From: Demequina lutea
GTDB lineage: Bacteria; Actinomycetota; Actinomycetes; Actinomycetales; Demequinaceae
Assembly (NCBI RefSeq): GCF_013409005.1
Contig: NZ_JACBZO010000001.1
Span: 62,001-126,000 of the forward strand
Direction: 5' to 3'
DNA: 64,000 nucleotides
Shown piece after piece: positions 8,610 to 18,973 of this stretch. How positions within the stretch are numbered: the stretch's first letter is position 1; every line of letters begins with the position of its first letter. The notes under the pieces were generated by a model, which was not told the DNA's origin, made no database searches, and was given only the letters and a program-made list of their open reading frames with translations. Position numbers and translations under genes: made by a program.

Positions 8610-9309
8610 CCACGAGCCGAGTGGCCCCCCAGTCCGCGGCAACGACGTAGATGGGCTTGACGACCGCGGGGTTGAGGTGGGCGGGGTTGAGGTGGGCGGG
8701 GTTGAGGTGGGCGGGGTTGAAGCCGTCTCGGGTCATGGCCTCCCGGCCGACGGCAAGCCGGACGCGACTCGCGATAGCGAAACAGCGCAGCGCACCGATC
8801 CCGCAGCCCTCGCCAAAGAGGCCATGGAGCGAGCACGAGCGTCGGCCCGTGAACGCGGCGCTCACCGGACGTCGCCGCAAGCGGCCCGCAGGCAGAAGAA
8901 GTCCAGGCGCGCGGCGACGGATGGCGAGTCTTCGCCCCAGCCCTTCGGCACGGGAAGAGACCCCCGGGCCATGAGCGACAACGTCCAGGCACTGCTGACC
9001 CGAATGGGCTGGACCGAGCATATTGAAGTGGCCTCCGTGACGGCACGTTGGCGCGAGGTCATCGGCGACCAAATCGCCGACCACTGCGAACCCGTGAGTT
9101 TTGATGAGGGCGCGCTTCTCTTGCGCGCGTCCTCGAGCGCGTGGGCCACACAGATGCAGCTCATGTCGGGCCAGGTGCGCCATCGCCTCAACGAGGAGTT
9201 TGGCCGCGAGGTCGTCAAGGAGTTGCGGTTCATCGGACCCAGTGACAAGAACTGGGTCAAGGGTCCCCGCCGCGTGAAGGGCCGCGGTCCCCGCGATACG
9301 TACGGGTAG
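8602..9309 (+). CDS. dciA: DciA-family (DUF721) helicase-loader-like protein
   Basis: The family recruits or loads the replicative helicase DnaB in bacteria lacking DnaC/DnaI. The conserved C-terminal half (about 130-225) shows MGWTEHIEVASVTARWREVIG and then DHCEPVSFDEGALLLRASSS, the KH-like DUF721 fold. The N-terminal half is a charged, probably disordered tail with VEVGG repeated three times plus a partial copy. The ATG overlaps the recF stop (8 bases), as expected for the recF-dciA-gyrB order of actinobacteria. It is 235 residues long. Confidence 0.9.
   Translation: MSDHEPSGPPVRGNDVDGLDDRGVEVGGVEVGGVEVGGVEAVSGHGLPADGKPDATRDSETAQRTDPAALAKEAMERARASARERGAHRTSPQAARRQKKSRRAATDGESSPQPFGTGRDPRAMSDNVQALLTRMGWTEHIEVASVTARWREVIGDQIADHCEPVSFDEGALLLRASSSAWATQMQLMSGQVRHRLNEEFGREVVKELRFIGPSDKNWVKGPRRVKGRGPRDTYG
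8667..8720 (+). repeat. 15-base in-frame tandem repeat in dciA
   Basis: The unit CGGGGTTGAGGTGGG repeats three times, with a partial fourth copy diverging at AAGCC. It encodes VEVGG repeats in the disordered N-terminal region and keeps the frame. Confidence 0.9.
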
Positions 9310-9332
9310 GGCGTCCGCGATACGTATGGGTA
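9289..9332 (+). repeat. Duplicated dciA 3' end
   Basis: CCGCGATACGTACGGGTAG, which ends dciA, recurs 23 bases later as CCGCGATACGTATGGGTAG, a tandem duplication across the stop codon. The second copy is untranslated. Confidence 0.75.
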
Positions 9333-9526
9333 GAGCCGCAGCGAGACGGGCGCGGGCGGTTCCCTGTGTGAAGGGCGTGTTTGTGGCCGCCACCGGCCAG
9401 AAAGGTCCCGACTCCAGGCCTTCAGGGACCGCGCACGGGCACTCCGCAAGATCGTCCCCAGAACCGCCATCCGACGACTTCCCCCAGAATCCCCCTGAAT
9501 CGCCCGGGAAAGCCGCTCAGAGCGCG

Positions 9527-9532
9527 TAGAAT
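9527..9532 (+). promoter_or_regulatory. Candidate -10 element of a gyrB promoter
   Basis: TAGAAT fits TANNNT and lies 59 bases before the gyrB start, in the 281-base gap after dciA. No convincing -35 is visible. Apart from the duplicated dciA end, I see nothing else in this gap. Confidence 0.35.
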
Positions 9533-9590
9533 GGCCCGAGATATCACGCGAGCCGAACCGGCCCGCGTTGGGGGCGTGGAAAGGCATTCT

Positions 9591-11588
9591 GTGGCCAAGC
9601 AAGACGCGTCAGCGAACGATCTGGCATACGGCGCAAGCGACATCACTGTTCTCGAGGGTCTTGAGGCGGTGCGCAAGCGTCCCGGTATGTACATCGGGTC
9701 TACGGGCGAGCGGGGTCTTCACCACCTCGTTTACGAGGTGGTCGACAACTCAGTTGACGAGGCGCTAGCGGGCCACTGCGACACCATCACCGTGACGCTC
9801 ATGGCCGACGGCGGCGTGCGCACCACCGACAACGGTCGCGGAATCCCCGTCGACATGCACCCCACCGAGGGCAAGCCGACGGTCGAGGTCGTCATGACAA
9901 TCCTTCACGCCGGCGGAAAGTTCGGCGGCAGTGGTTATGCGGTCTCCGGCGGCCTGCACGGCGTCGGCATCTCGGTGGTCAACGCCTTGTCCTACAAGGT
10001 TGAGACCGTGGTGAAGCGCCAAGGGTTCGTGTGGCGTCAGATATTCGTCGAGGGCGGCCGCCCGGATGGCACGCTCGTCAAGGGCGAGGCCACCGACGAG
10101 ACGGGTACCCAGCAGACGTTCTGGGCCGACCCGCTCATCTTCGAGACGACCGATTACGACTTCGAGACGCTGCGCGCGCGCTTTCAGCAGATGGCATTCC
10201 TCAACAAGGGGTTGAGCATCACCCTGACGGACGAGCGCCCCGAGCACATCTCGGGTGAGGCCGATGACGACGAGGCGCCCACCTCGCGCTCCGTCACCTA
10301 CCAGTACGACGGCGGCCTGATCGACTACGTCAAACACCTCAACGCCGCCAAGAAGGCCGAGCTGGTTCACCCCGAGGTCATCAGCATCGAGACCGAGGAC
10401 GTCGAAAACCGCATCTCGGTCGAGCTCGCACTCCAGTGGACCAACGCGTATTCCGAGTCGGTCTTCACCTACGCGAACACTATTGCGACCACCGAGGGCG
10501 GCACCCACGAAGAGGGCTTCCGTGCGGCGATGACCACGCTGGTCAACAAGTACGCGCGCGAGAAGGGCATCATCAAGGAGAAGGACGAGAACCTCACGGG
10601 CGACGATGTTCGCGAGGGGCTCACCGCCGTCATCTCGGTCAAGCTCGGCGAGCCGCAGTTCGAGGGCCAGACCAAGACCAAGCTGGGCAACACGATCGCG
10701 AAGACCTTCGTGCAGAAGGTGGTCAACGAGCGACTCACCGACTGGTTTGACTCCCACCCGAACGAGGGTCGCGACGTGATCCGCAAGGCGATCCAGGCGA
10801 GCCAGGCGAGGATGGCAGCGCGCAAGGCCCGCGAGGCGACGCGCCGCAAGGGACTCCTCGAATCCGGTGGCATGCCAGGAAAGCTGTCGGACTGCCAGAG
10901 TCGCAACCCCGACGAATGCGAGATCTTCATCGTCGAGGGTGACTCCGCAGGCGGCTCGGCGAAGCAGGGCCGTGAGCCGTACAACCAGGCGATCATGCCG
11001 ATCCGCGGAAAGATCCTCAACGTCGAGCGCGTGAGGCTCGACCGGGCGCTCGCCAACATGGAGGTCCAGGGGCTCATCACGGCGTTCGGCGCTGGCATGG
11101 GCGAGGAATTCAACATCGACAAGGCGCGCTATCACAAGATCGTGCTGATGGCCGATGCCGACGTCGACGGCCAGCACATTCGCACCTTGCTGCTCACGCT
11201 GCTCTTCCGCTACATGCGCCCCCTCATCGACGCGGGCTACGTGTACCTGGCGCAGCCGCCGCTGTTCAAGATCAAGTGGTCCAATTCGGCACACGAGTAC
11301 GTCTACTCCGACAAGGAGCGCGACGCGCTCCTCGCCGAGGGACTCAAGAGCGGCAAGAAGATCCCCAAGGACAACGGGATCCAGCGCTACAAGGGTCTGG
11401 GCGAGATGGACCACGAGGAGCTGCGCGTCACCACGATGGACCCCGCCAGTCGCACGCTACTCAAGGTGACGATGGACGACGCCGCGATGGCGGACGAGGT
11501 CTTCTCGGTCCTCATGGGCGAGGACGTCGAGTCCCGCCGCAACTTCATTCAGCGCAATGCGAAGGATGTGCGTTTCCTTGACATCTGA
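9591..11588 (+). CDS. gyrB: DNA gyrase subunit B
   Basis: This ATPase subunit of gyrase introduces negative supercoils together with GyrA. It has 665 residues from the GTG at 9591, which follows GGAAAGG by five bases; the reading frame is open 210 bases further upstream but that part is not GyrB-like. The GHKL ATPase motifs include [20 protein letters not shown] and [15 protein letters not shown]. The TOPRIM domain shows [16 protein letters not shown] (about residue 445) and [11 protein letters not shown]. The C-terminal motif is [14 protein letters not shown]. gyrA begins at its 3' end. Confidence 0.98.
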   Translation: MAKQDASANDLAYGASDITVLEGLEAVRKRPGMYIGSTGERGLHHLVYEVVDNSVDEALAGHCDTITVTLMADGGVRTTDNGRGIPVDMHPTEGKPTVEVVMTILHAGGKFGGSGYAVSGGLHGVGISVVNALSYKVETVVKRQGFVWRQIFVEGGRPDGTLVKGEATDETGTQQTFWADPLIFETTDYDFETLRARFQQMAFLNKGLSITLTDERPEHISGEADDDEAPTSRSVTYQYDGGLIDYVKHLNAAKKAELVHPEVISIETEDVENRISVELALQWTNAYSESVFTYANTIATTEGGTHEEGFRAAMTTLVNKYAREKGIIKEKDENLTGDDVREGLTAVISVKLGEPQFEGQTKTKLGNTIAKTFVQKVVNERLTDWFDSHPNEGRDVIRKAIQASQARMAARKAREATRRKGLLESGGMPGKLSDCQSRNPDECEIFIVEGDSAGGSAKQGREPYNQAIMPIRGKILNVERVRLDRALANMEVQGLITAFGAGMGEEFNIDKARYHKIVLMADADVDGQHIRTLLLTLLFRYMRPLIDAGYVYLAQPPLFKIKWSNSAHEYVYSDKERDALLAEGLKSGKKIPKDNGIQRYKGLGEMDHEELRVTTMDPASRTLLKVTMDDAAMADEVFSVLMGEDVESRRNFIQRNAKDVRFLDI

Positions 11589-14154
11589 TATCCCCAACGG
11601 TGACGGCCTCGCGGGCGTGAACCACGGCCGCATCGAGGACGTCGACCTCAACACCGAGATGCAGCGGTCCTACATGGACTACGCCATGTCGGTCATCGTC
11701 GGCCGCGCTTTGCCCGATGTTCGTGACGGCCTCAAGCCCGTCCACCGCCGCGTGCTGTATGCGATGTTCGATGGCGGCTACCGCCCTGACCGTGCGTTTT
11801 CCAAGTGCAGCCGCGTCGTCGGCGACGTCATGGGCAAGTACCACCCCCATGGCGACTCGGCGATCTACGACACCATGGTCCGCATGGTGCAGCCGTGGTC
11901 GCTGCGCTATCCGCTGATTTCCGGCCAGGGCAACTTCGGCTCTCCAGGCAACGACGGCGCCGCCGCCTCGCGGTACACGGAGTGCAAGATGGCGCCGCTC
12001 GCCATGGAGATGGTTCGCGACATCGACAAGGACACCGTCGATTTCGAGGACAACTACGACGGCCGCGAACAAGAGCCGATCATCCTGCCTGCGCGCTTCC
12101 CCAACCTGTTGGTCAACGGCAGCGCCGGCATCGCGGTGGGCATGGCCACCAACATTCCGCCGCATAACCTGCGCGAGGTTGCGGCCGGCGTGCAGTGGCA
12201 CCTTGAGAACCCCAAGGCCAGCCGCGAGGAACTTCTCGACGCGCTCATCGAGCGCATCCCTGGCCCCGACTTTCCCACGGGCGCAACTATTCTTGGTCGC
12301 CGCGGCATCGAGGACGCGTACCGCACGGGCCGCGGGTCGATCACGATGCGCGCCGTCGTCAACATCGAAGAGGTCCAGGGCCGCATGTGCCTGGTCATCA
12401 CCGAGCTCCCGTACCAGGTCAACCCGGACAACCTCGCGATCAAGATCGCCGACCTCGTCAAGGATGGCAAGGTCGCTGGTATTGCCGACATTCGCGACCA
12501 GTCGTCCGGCCGCACTGGCCAGCGCCTCGAGATCGTGCTCAAGCGCGACGCCGTCGCCAAGGTGGTCCTCAACAACCTCTACAAGCACACCCAGTTGCAG
12601 GAGACCTTCGGCGCGAACATGCTCGCGATCGTCGACGGCGTGCCGCGCACCCTGCCGCTCGACGGCTTCGTGCGTCACTGGGTGACCCACCAGGTTGAGG
12701 TCATTCAGCGCCGCACCGCGTACCGCCTGCGGGAGGCCGAGCGCGAGGCCCACATCCTGACCGGTTACCTCAAGGCGCTCGACGCGCTCGACGAGGTCAT
12801 CGCTCTGATCCGCCGCTCGCCCGACGTGGAAGAGGCCCGGACCGGAGTCATGGCGCTGCTCGACGTGGACGAGGTCCAGGCGACCGCAATCCTCAACCTG
12901 CAGTTGCGCCGACTGGCCGCTCTCGAGCGCCAGAAGATCATCGACGACCACGCCGCCCTCATGGAGGAGATCAAGGACCTCCAGGGGATCCTCTCCTCGG
13001 AGTCGCGCCAGCGGTCGATCATCTCGGACGAGTTGGGCGAGGTGGTGCGCAAGTATGGCGACGATCGCCGCACCGTCATCAGCCTCTTCGACGGCGAGGT
13101 CTCCATCGAGGACCTCATCGCCGAGGAAGAGGTGGTCGTCACGATCACCCGCGGCGGCTACGCCAAGCGCACCCGTTCGGACCAGTACCGCGCCCAGCGT
13201 CGGGGCGGCAAGGGAGTGCGCGGCGCAACCCTGCGTAGCGACGACCTCGTGGACCACTTCTTTGTCACGACGACGCACCACTGGTTGCTGTTCTTCACCA
13301 ACCTTGGCCGCGTCTACCGTGCCAAGGCGTATGAGCTTCCCGATGGCAGCCGCGACGCGAAGGGCCAGCACGTCGCGAACATGCTCGCGTTCCAGCCGGG
13401 CGAGCAGATCGCCCAGGTCATGGACCTGCGCACCTACACCGACAAGCCGTACCTGGTGCTCGCCACCAAGCGCGGCCTCGTCAAGAAGACGGACCTGCAC
13501 GCTTACGACTCGAACCGCAGCGGCGGCCTCATCGCCATCAACCTGCGTGAGGTTGAGGGCGACGACGGCGAGATGCTTCCCGACGAGCTCGTTTCCGCTC
13601 GCCTGGTCGCTTCGGAGGACAAGCTGATGCTCGTGTCCCGCAAGGGTTTGTCGCTCACGTTCGAGGCGACCGACGACGCGTTGCGCCCCATGGGCCGCGC
13701 GACCTCGGGCGTCAAGGGAATGGGCTTCCGCAACGACGATGAACTACTCGCCATGGACGTCGTGACCGAGGGCTCGTACTCGTTCGTGGTGACCGAGGGT
13801 GGTTATGCCAAGCGCACGTCCGTGGATGAGTATCGCGTTCAGGGCCGCGGCGGACTCGGCATCAAGGTGGCCAAGCTCCAGGATGAGCGCGGCGACCTCG
13901 TGGGCGCACTGTTGGTCGAGGAGCACGACGAGGTCCTCGTGATCATGGAGGGCGGCAAGGTCATGCGCGCGCTCGTGAACGAGGTGCCGGCCAAGGGTCG
14001 CGACACCATGGGCGTCATCTTTGCCAAGCCGGGAAAGGGTGACCACATCATCGGCATCGCTCGCAACGTCGAGCGTCACCTCGATGTGGACGAGCCGCTT
14101 GACGGCGACTCCGACGGTGAGCCCGAAGCCACCACCCCCTCGCAAATGGCTTGA
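11578..14154 (+). CDS. gyrA: DNA gyrase subunit A
   Basis: This is the DNA-cleaving subunit of gyrase. The active-site tyrosine lies in [10 protein letters not shown] (about residue 132). The quinolone-determining region around [18 protein letters not shown] looks wild type. The C-terminal beta-propeller carries the GyrA box QRRGGKG (about 540). The start is uncertain. The TTG at 11578 has AAGGA about ten bases upstream and gives an N-terminus of family length; the ATGs at 11566 and 11557 would lengthen the overlap with gyrB and lack spaced ribosome binding sites. The last codons and stop lie inside the first copy of a dispersed 17-base repeat. Confidence 0.97.
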   Translation: MTSDIPNGDGLAGVNHGRIEDVDLNTEMQRSYMDYAMSVIVGRALPDVRDGLKPVHRRVLYAMFDGGYRPDRAFSKCSRVVGDVMGKYHPHGDSAIYDTMVRMVQPWSLRYPLISGQGNFGSPGNDGAAASRYTECKMAPLAMEMVRDIDKDTVDFEDNYDGREQEPIILPARFPNLLVNGSAGIAVGMATNIPPHNLREVAAGVQWHLENPKASREELLDALIERIPGPDFPTGATILGRRGIEDAYRTGRGSITMRAVVNIEEVQGRMCLVITELPYQVNPDNLAIKIADLVKDGKVAGIADIRDQSSGRTGQRLEIVLKRDAVAKVVLNNLYKHTQLQETFGANMLAIVDGVPRTLPLDGFVRHWVTHQVEVIQRRTAYRLREAEREAHILTGYLKALDALDEVIALIRRSPDVEEARTGVMALLDVDEVQATAILNLQLRRLAALERQKIIDDHAALMEEIKDLQGILSSESRQRSIISDELGEVVRKYGDDRRTVISLFDGEVSIEDLIAEEEVVVTITRGGYAKRTRSDQYRAQRRGGKGVRGATLRSDDLVDHFFVTTTHHWLLFFTNLGRVYRAKAYELPDGSRDAKGQHVANMLAFQPGEQIAQVMDLRTYTDKPYLVLATKRGLVKKTDLHAYDSNRSGGLIAINLREVEGDDGEMLPDELVSARLVASEDKLMLVSRKGLSLTFEATDDALRPMGRATSGVKGMGFRNDDELLAMDVVTEGSYSFVVTEGGYAKRTSVDEYRVQGRGGLGIKVAKLQDERGDLVGALLVEEHDEVLVIMEGGKVMRALVNEVPAKGRDTMGVIFAKPGKGDHIIGIARNVERHLDVDEPLDGDSDGEPEATTPSQMA

Positions 14155-14278
14155 TCCGTACCGCCTCAGGGACGCACGGGCCGCTGGTGGCTGAATCCGT
14201 ACCGCAGGCTCCGCGCGCCTGGTACGGATCAAGCCACGCAGCGGGCCTGAGTGCTCATAAGCGGAACGGATTGAGCCA
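14147..14278. repeat. Phased 17-base repeat, cluster A (two plus, two minus copies)
   Basis: Copies of TGGCKNNWTYYGTACCG lie at 14147-14163 and 14188-14204 (plus) and at 14220-14236 and 14262-14278 (minus). Start-to-start spacing is 41 and 42 bases. The first copy overlaps the gyrA stop. The minus copies lie just downstream of the convergent nucleoside hydrolase gene. Plus and minus copies are near-perfect inverted repeats and could form a long hairpin. Confidence 0.85.
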
Positions 14279-14290
14279 CGACGCGGTGGA

Positions 14291-15307
14291 TCAGCTTCGT
14301 TGCCAGGCCTCGAACAACGTGAGCTTGGCCGCAAGATCCGCGTGCATCAGGCGCACGTCGACCGATGTGTAGAGCCGCATCGGCCGGGAGTCGGAACGCT
14401 CGACGTAGGAGCCATCCGGAAGCAGCGCCGGAGTCGGCTTCACGACGTATGAACACGACGACGCCTCCGGACCCCAGAAGTTGGTGAGGGCCGTGAGCAG
14501 CACGAGCGGGGAATCCCCCATGACGTACGTTTCCGCCATGGCACGCTGACCATCGACGAAGCGCTCCATCTCGGCCCGCACCTCGTCGCGAAGGTGGGCG
14601 CCGAGTGGTCCCGCCATCGCCCACTGCGTGATCATCTCGGCATCCGACATGATGCATGCCGCGTACGTGGTGCGCGGTACCTGCCACACTTCGAGTTCCG
14701 GCGCATCGAAGATCACGCCGGCGGCCGCGACGTCCATGGAGAAGTTGTACTCGTCGTCGGCCACCAGGCCCGACAGGTCCTCGTCGTGGCCGAACCCGCC
14801 GATCCAGACGAGCGTGAGGGGGCCGGCGATCTCCGGGTGCAGGAGCAGGGCCGACGCTAGGTCGGTCAGCGAGCCGCCAGCCACGTAGAACAACGGTCGC
14901 GGGTCATCGCGCATCGCCTCGGCGAGGATTCGCTCCGTGGCGTCCGATGCTTGGGGCCTGGTGGTGTCGCTCATCGCCCGTTCGGCGCCCACGCACAGCA
15001 CGCCCTCGGCGTCGAGGCCCATGCGCCCAAAGATCGATCGGACGACGTCGGCCCCTTCCGCCGCCGCGGCGTCAGGCGAGCCATGTCCCTCGTGCAGGTG
15101 CGAACTCACGATGAGCGAGATCTCGACCGACGGCGACAAGAGGTGATGCACCACCTGAACCAGGTCGTCGGGATCGCCCGCGAAGTCGTTGTCGATGATG
15201 ACCCGAGCACGAGCGGGCGTGCCGCCCCACGCGTCAAGCCAGGGGTGTTCGCCGAGCTTCCATGCGTGCGCGGGCTGTGGGAAGGGGGAAGTGGGCACCG
15301 TAGCCAT
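14291..15307 (-). CDS. Inosine/uridine-preferring nucleoside hydrolase-like protein
   Basis: The family cleaves the N-glycosidic bond of nucleosides using a Ca2+ held by an aspartate cluster. The N-terminal metal motif is present as IDNDFAGDPDD, in place of the usual DTDxGxDDA. LFYVAGGSLTDLASALL and IWIGGFG-like VWIGGFGHDEDL follow. The length, 338 residues, is normal. The ATG at 15307 is chosen because a longer frame would run into the upstream permease. It lies 73 bases downstream of an APC permease on the same strand, so a nucleoside or amino-compound salvage unit is possible. The substrate is not clear. Confidence 0.8.
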   Translation of the reverse strand: MATVPTSPFPQPAHAWKLGEHPWLDAWGGTPARARVIIDNDFAGDPDDLVQVVHHLLSPSVEISLIVSSHLHEGHGSPDAAAAEGADVVRSIFGRMGLDAEGVLCVGAERAMSDTTRPQASDATERILAEAMRDDPRPLFYVAGGSLTDLASALLLHPEIAGPLTLVWIGGFGHDEDLSGLVADDEYNFSMDVAAAGVIFDAPELEVWQVPRTTYAACIMSDAEMITQWAMAGPLGAHLRDEVRAEMERFVDGQRAMAETYVMGDSPLVLLTALTNFWGPEASSCSYVVKPTPALLPDGSYVERSDSRPMRLYTSVDVRLMHADLAAKLTLFEAWQRS

Positions 15308-15380
15308 GAGGTCACCGTGCCGTGTCGCCCCGGATTTCGTACGCACGACGCGCACAGCGGCCCCGCCACGCGGGCAACCG

Positions 15381-16673
15381 CTAGTGCTTGACGCGGGTGC
15401 GGAGCTTGCGTCGAGTGGTGAGTCGCAGCACCCACTCGCCGCCAAACGAGACGGCCACGACGGCCACGAAGAGGAGCGGCACCGTCCACGACGTTTGGGC
15501 GGCGTCGACGAGGGTGACCGTCACGATCGCGAACGCGGCCGCAGCCGCAAGCACCACCACCCACTTGTTGGCTCCCGTGGCGCCGAGCAAACGCAAGTGC
15601 CCCACGTGAACAGCGGTGTGGACCAAGAGGATGCTGATGGCGCCGAGGACCGCGATCTGACGGAGGTCAAAGGCCACCGCCGCGATTGACACGACAAATC
15701 CGCTGACGAGCAGGCCCTCGCGGCTCTTGCGCACTGGGCGCCCGAACACGCCGGGCAGTTCGCCGTCCTTGGCCATCTGGTACGAGACGTTGGTGACAGA
15801 GAACAGGCTGGCGTTGATCGCCGATGCGGTGGCGACGAGCGCGGTCACCGCCACGGCCGCCACCCCCACCGAGCCGAACACGGGGCGGGCGGCCTCCGCG
15901 AGCGCATGGTCTTGGGCCGCGCTCACCGCACCGGGAGTGAGGGTGCCGAAAACGACGAGCGCGATGACGATGTAGAGCGCCATCACCAGCAGGATGGCCG
16001 TCGTGATGGCGCGGGGGATGGTGCGTTCCGGGTGGTCGACGTTTTCGGCCGCGTTCGTGATGACTCGGAACCCCGCGTAGGCAAAGAAGGTGATGGCGAC
16101 GCTCGCCGCAATCGAGGACGCGCCCGGGTAGGTGGAGGGCGCGAGCAGGCTGGGCTTAAGAATGGTGAGCCCGCCGATGGCCAGTGTCAGCAGCACCGCG
16201 AATTTGAAGAGCACGATCCACAATTCGACCCGGCCGACGCTCGCGGAACCTCGTAGGTTAACCGCGACAAAGAGCACCATGACGCCGACGGCCGAGAGGG
16301 GGGCCAGCCACCCTGGCGACCCGGGCACGAGGGTCGCCCCGTAACTGCCGAAGGTCTTGGCCACGAGAGCGAGTGACAACAGGCCGGACAGGTACATGAG
16401 GACAGCCATGCCGCCCGAAAAGAGCGACGAGCCCCACCCGTGAATGAGGTATTCCACCATTCCCCCGGCGGAGGGGTATCGCGCCCCAAGTTTGCCGAGG
16501 GAGTAGCCGGTGAGGAGGGCGATCACGCCTCCGATGAGGAACGAAATCCAGACGGCACTGCCCGCGATGGCACCTGCCTCGCCCAGCAGCGCGAAGATGC
16601 CCGCGCCAATCATGGCGCCGATTCCCAGGGACACGACGGCGGAGAAAGACATGATCTGACGGCCCTGGCTCAT
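15381..16673 (-). CDS. APC-superfamily amino acid permease
   Basis: This inner-membrane transporter has 430 residues and about 12 predicted membrane segments. The family's first-helix motif SLGIGAMIGAGIFALLGEAG and the FFAYAGFRVITNAAENVDHP region place it in the APC (amino acid-polyamine-organocation) superfamily. The ATG at 16673 opens MSQGRQIMSFSAVVSLG; the longer frame reaches upstream into repeat cluster B. It is probably co-transcribed with the nucleoside hydrolase behind it. The substrate cannot be deduced. Confidence 0.88.
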   Translation of the reverse strand: MSQGRQIMSFSAVVSLGIGAMIGAGIFALLGEAGAIAGSAVWISFLIGGVIALLTGYSLGKLGARYPSAGGMVEYLIHGWGSSLFSGGMAVLMYLSGLLSLALVAKTFGSYGATLVPGSPGWLAPLSAVGVMVLFVAVNLRGSASVGRVELWIVLFKFAVLLTLAIGGLTILKPSLLAPSTYPGASSIAASVAITFFAYAGFRVITNAAENVDHPERTIPRAITTAILLVMALYIVIALVVFGTLTPGAVSAAQDHALAEAARPVFGSVGVAAVAVTALVATASAINASLFSVTNVSYQMAKDGELPGVFGRPVRKSREGLLVSGFVVSIAAVAFDLRQIAVLGAISILLVHTAVHVGHLRLLGATGANKWVVVLAAAAAFAIVTVTLVDAAQTSWTVPLLFVAVVAVSFGGEWVLRLTTRRKLRTRVKH

Positions 16674-16742
16674 GGGGCCAGTATGCCAAGGAGCGCGCTG
16701 CCGACGCCCCACCGGCGTCTGGGCCCCATCGCCCACCGGCGG

Positions 16743-16842
16743 TGGCTCAATTTGTACCGGGATAGGGCCCATACCGGCTGCCAGTGGCGTAATCCGTACC
16801 GCCCTGCGCCCATACCGGCTGCCAGTGGCTCAATCTGTACCG
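16743..16842 (+). repeat. Phased 17-base repeat, cluster B (three plus copies)
   Basis: Copies lie at 16743-16759, 16785-16801 and 16826-16842, spaced 42 and 41 bases. Here the linkers are also related: GCCCATACCGGCTGCCAG precedes the second and third copies. The cluster sits between the divergent APC permease and SulP genes. Confidence 0.85.
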
Positions 16843-16909
16843 CCCATCGGGAACCGACTTGTCCGCTACCCTTGACCCTGGCCGCCGTTGGCCCCCTCCA
16901 AGTTTCGTG

Positions 16910-16927
16910 CGCAGAGAACTCTGCGCC
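16910..16927. promoter_or_regulatory. Perfect palindrome in the sulP leader
   Basis: GCGCAGAG-AA-CTCTGCGC is an 8-bp perfect inverted repeat with a two-base centre, 112 bases upstream of the SulP start. It could be an operator or part of a 5' leader structure. I recognise no known riboswitch in the surrounding 200 bases. Confidence 0.45.
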
Positions 16928-17038
16928 GTGTCCCCCTGCCCGCGCATCGGCGCTCTTGTCACTGACCGTGACTGTCCCGGCCCGTTCGCGCACACCGAAG
17001 AAAATCAAGGCGCCAGCGCGCCCGCCGTAAGGAACCCC

Positions 17039-18628
17039 ATGGCCCCCACTACTCGCGCCCAAGAGGCGGACATCAACACGCTCGTCACGGCGGGAATCGC
17101 CGACCGCACGCCCACCGGGGTCCCCGAGGTCACCAACGCGTGGGGCGAGGTGTGGGACCCACGCACTTGGCGGCGCCAGGCATGGATGAGCCCGCGCATC
17201 GCACGCACCGAGATTCTGTCGGGCTTGGTCGTCGCGCTCGCGCTCATCCCGGAGGCGATCTCGTTCTCCATCATCGCGGGCGTGGACCCGCGCGTGGGCC
17301 TGTTCGCGAGCTTCACCATGGCGATCGCGATCTCCTTCCTGGGCGGAAGGCCCGCCATGATCAGTGCCGCTACGGCATCGATCGCCCTGGTGGTCGCGCC
17401 CCTCGGTCGTGACCACGGCCTCGAGTATCTGATCGCCGCCGTCATCCTGGGCGGGATCATTCAGGTGGTGTTGGCGGTCTTGGGCGTGGCCAAACTGATG
17501 CGCTTCATCCCCCGCTCCGTCATGGTCGGCTTCGTGAACGCGCTCGCCATCTTGATCTTCCTGGCGCAGGTGCCTCACCTGACCAACGTGTCGTGGGTCG
17601 TGTACCCATTGGTCCTCTCCGCGCTCGCGATCATCACCTACTTCCCGCGCCTGACCGCGGCCGTGCCCGCGCCGCTCGTCGCGATCGTGTTGCTCACGAT
17701 TGTGACCACCGCGTTCGCTGTCGCTGTCCCGACCGTCGGCGACGAGGGCAAACTCCCCCAGGGACTGCCGTCGCTGTTGTGGCCCGGGGTCCCCTTCACG
17801 GTTGACACGCTGCGCATCGTGTTCCCCTTCGCGTTGGGAGTCGCGCTGGTGGGCCTGCTCGAGAGTCTCCTTACGGCCAAGTTGGTCGACGACATCACGG
17901 ACAGTCACTCCGACAAGACGCGTGAGGCGTGGGGCCAGGGCGCCGCCAACATCATCACTGGTTTCTTTGGCGGCATGGGCGGTTGCGCCATGATCGGCCA
18001 GACGATGATCAACGTGAAGGCTGGCCGCGCCCGCACGCGACTGTCGACCTTCATGGCCGGAGTGTTCCTCCTGGTGCTGATCCTCGTGCTCGGCGACCTG
18101 GTCGCGGCGATTCCGATGGCGGCGCTCGTCGCGGTCATGATCTACGTGTCGTGGGCGACATTCGACTGGCACTCGATTCAGTTGTCGACGCTTCGTCGCA
18201 TGCCAAAGTCGGAGACCGGCGTCATGCTCACCACGGTCGGCGTCGTAGTGTTCACGCACAACCTCGCGTATGGCGTCGTCGCCGGGGTGATACTCGCGTC
18301 GGTCCTCTTCGCCCGACGCGTGGCGCACCTCGCGAACGTCGAGGGCCTGCCGATCGAGGGCGACACCCGTGTGTACAAGGTGACGGGCGAACTGTTCTTC
18401 GCGAGTTCGAATGACCTCTTCAGCCAGTTCGACTACGCGGGCGACCCCGCCAACGTGATCATCGACATGTCCGACTCCCACGTGTGGGACGCCTCCACGG
18501 TCGCCGCGCTCGACAGCATCGTTTACAAGTACGCGCGCCACGGCACGACCGTCAGCATCGATGGCTTGAACGAGGCCTCGCTTGCCATTCACGACCGCAT
18601 GTCGGGCAATCTCGGCGCGAGCCACTAG
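17039..18628 (+). CDS. SulP-family anion transporter with STAS domain
   Basis: This inner-membrane transporter has 529 residues. The membrane domain (about 55-400) has SulP hallmarks: ALALIPEAISFSIIAGVDP, then GRPAMISAATASIALVVAP, and later GFFGGMGGCAMIGQTMINVK. The C-terminal STAS domain contains VIIDMSDSHVWDASTVAALD. The ATG at 17039 follows TAAGGA. Family members carry sulfate, bicarbonate or dicarboxylates; the sequence does not decide which. The gene stands alone, with repeat clusters on both sides. Confidence 0.92.
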   Translation: MAPTTRAQEADINTLVTAGIADRTPTGVPEVTNAWGEVWDPRTWRRQAWMSPRIARTEILSGLVVALALIPEAISFSIIAGVDPRVGLFASFTMAIAISFLGGRPAMISAATASIALVVAPLGRDHGLEYLIAAVILGGIIQVVLAVLGVAKLMRFIPRSVMVGFVNALAILIFLAQVPHLTNVSWVVYPLVLSALAIITYFPRLTAAVPAPLVAIVLLTIVTTAFAVAVPTVGDEGKLPQGLPSLLWPGVPFTVDTLRIVFPFALGVALVGLLESLLTAKLVDDITDSHSDKTREAWGQGAANIITGFFGGMGGCAMIGQTMINVKAGRARTRLSTFMAGVFLLVLILVLGDLVAAIPMAALVAVMIYVSWATFDWHSIQLSTLRRMPKSETGVMLTTVGVVVFTHNLAYGVVAGVILASVLFARRVAHLANVEGLPIEGDTRVYKVTGELFFASSNDLFSQFDYAGDPANVIIDMSDSHVWDASTVAALDSIVYKYARHGTTVSIDGLNEASLAIHDRMSGNLGASH

Positions 18629-18660
18629 AGCGGCTCACGTGTGGCGGCTGCCCCAACAAG

Positions 18661-18887
18661 TGGCTTGATCTGTACCGGTTTCCGAGGGGTATGGCCGTCC
18701 GATGGCCGAATTCGTTCCGTCGACCGATAACGCACGCGAGGCCGCGCGCCACTCGTGCCGCCTCCCCCAGCATCGTCGCCCCTCCTGCCCCCGCCCCACG
18801 TGCCCCCGCCCCTCTTGCCCCCGCTACCCGGTACAAATCCCGCCACTGGAACACGAATACCCCCGCTACCCGGTACAAATCAAGCCA
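18661..18887. repeat. Phased 17-base repeat, cluster C (two plus, two minus copies)
   Basis: Plus copies lie at 18661-18677 and 18703-18719 (the second degenerate, ending GTTCCG). Minus copies lie at 18829-18845 and 18871-18887. Both pairs are spaced exactly 42 bases. The outer copies are near-perfect inverted repeats. The cluster fills most of the 345-base gap between sulP and the ABC ATPase gene. Confidence 0.85.
18776..18826 (-). other. G-quadruplex-prone stretch
   Basis: On the minus strand this stretch has five or more runs of four or five Gs separated by short loops, for example GGGGGCAAGAGGGGCGGGGG. It is non-coding and lies between the two arms of repeat cluster C. Confidence 0.6.
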
Positions 18888-18973
18888 TCTGCTGGGAGCG
18901 GCCAAGCCGACGCGCGGGCGGCCAGTGCGCTTCTGCAGGTCGTTGTCGGGTTAGCGTGTCCCGGGAGGTCACA

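Noticed and set aside
9381-9590. N-terminal extension of GyrB
   Set aside because: The frame is open but the 70 residues are Pro/Arg low complexity, and a ribosome binding site with GTG lies at 9591 at the family-conserved start.
16843-17038. Known riboswitch upstream of sulP
   Set aside because: I could not match the conserved core of any class I know; only a simple palindrome is evident.
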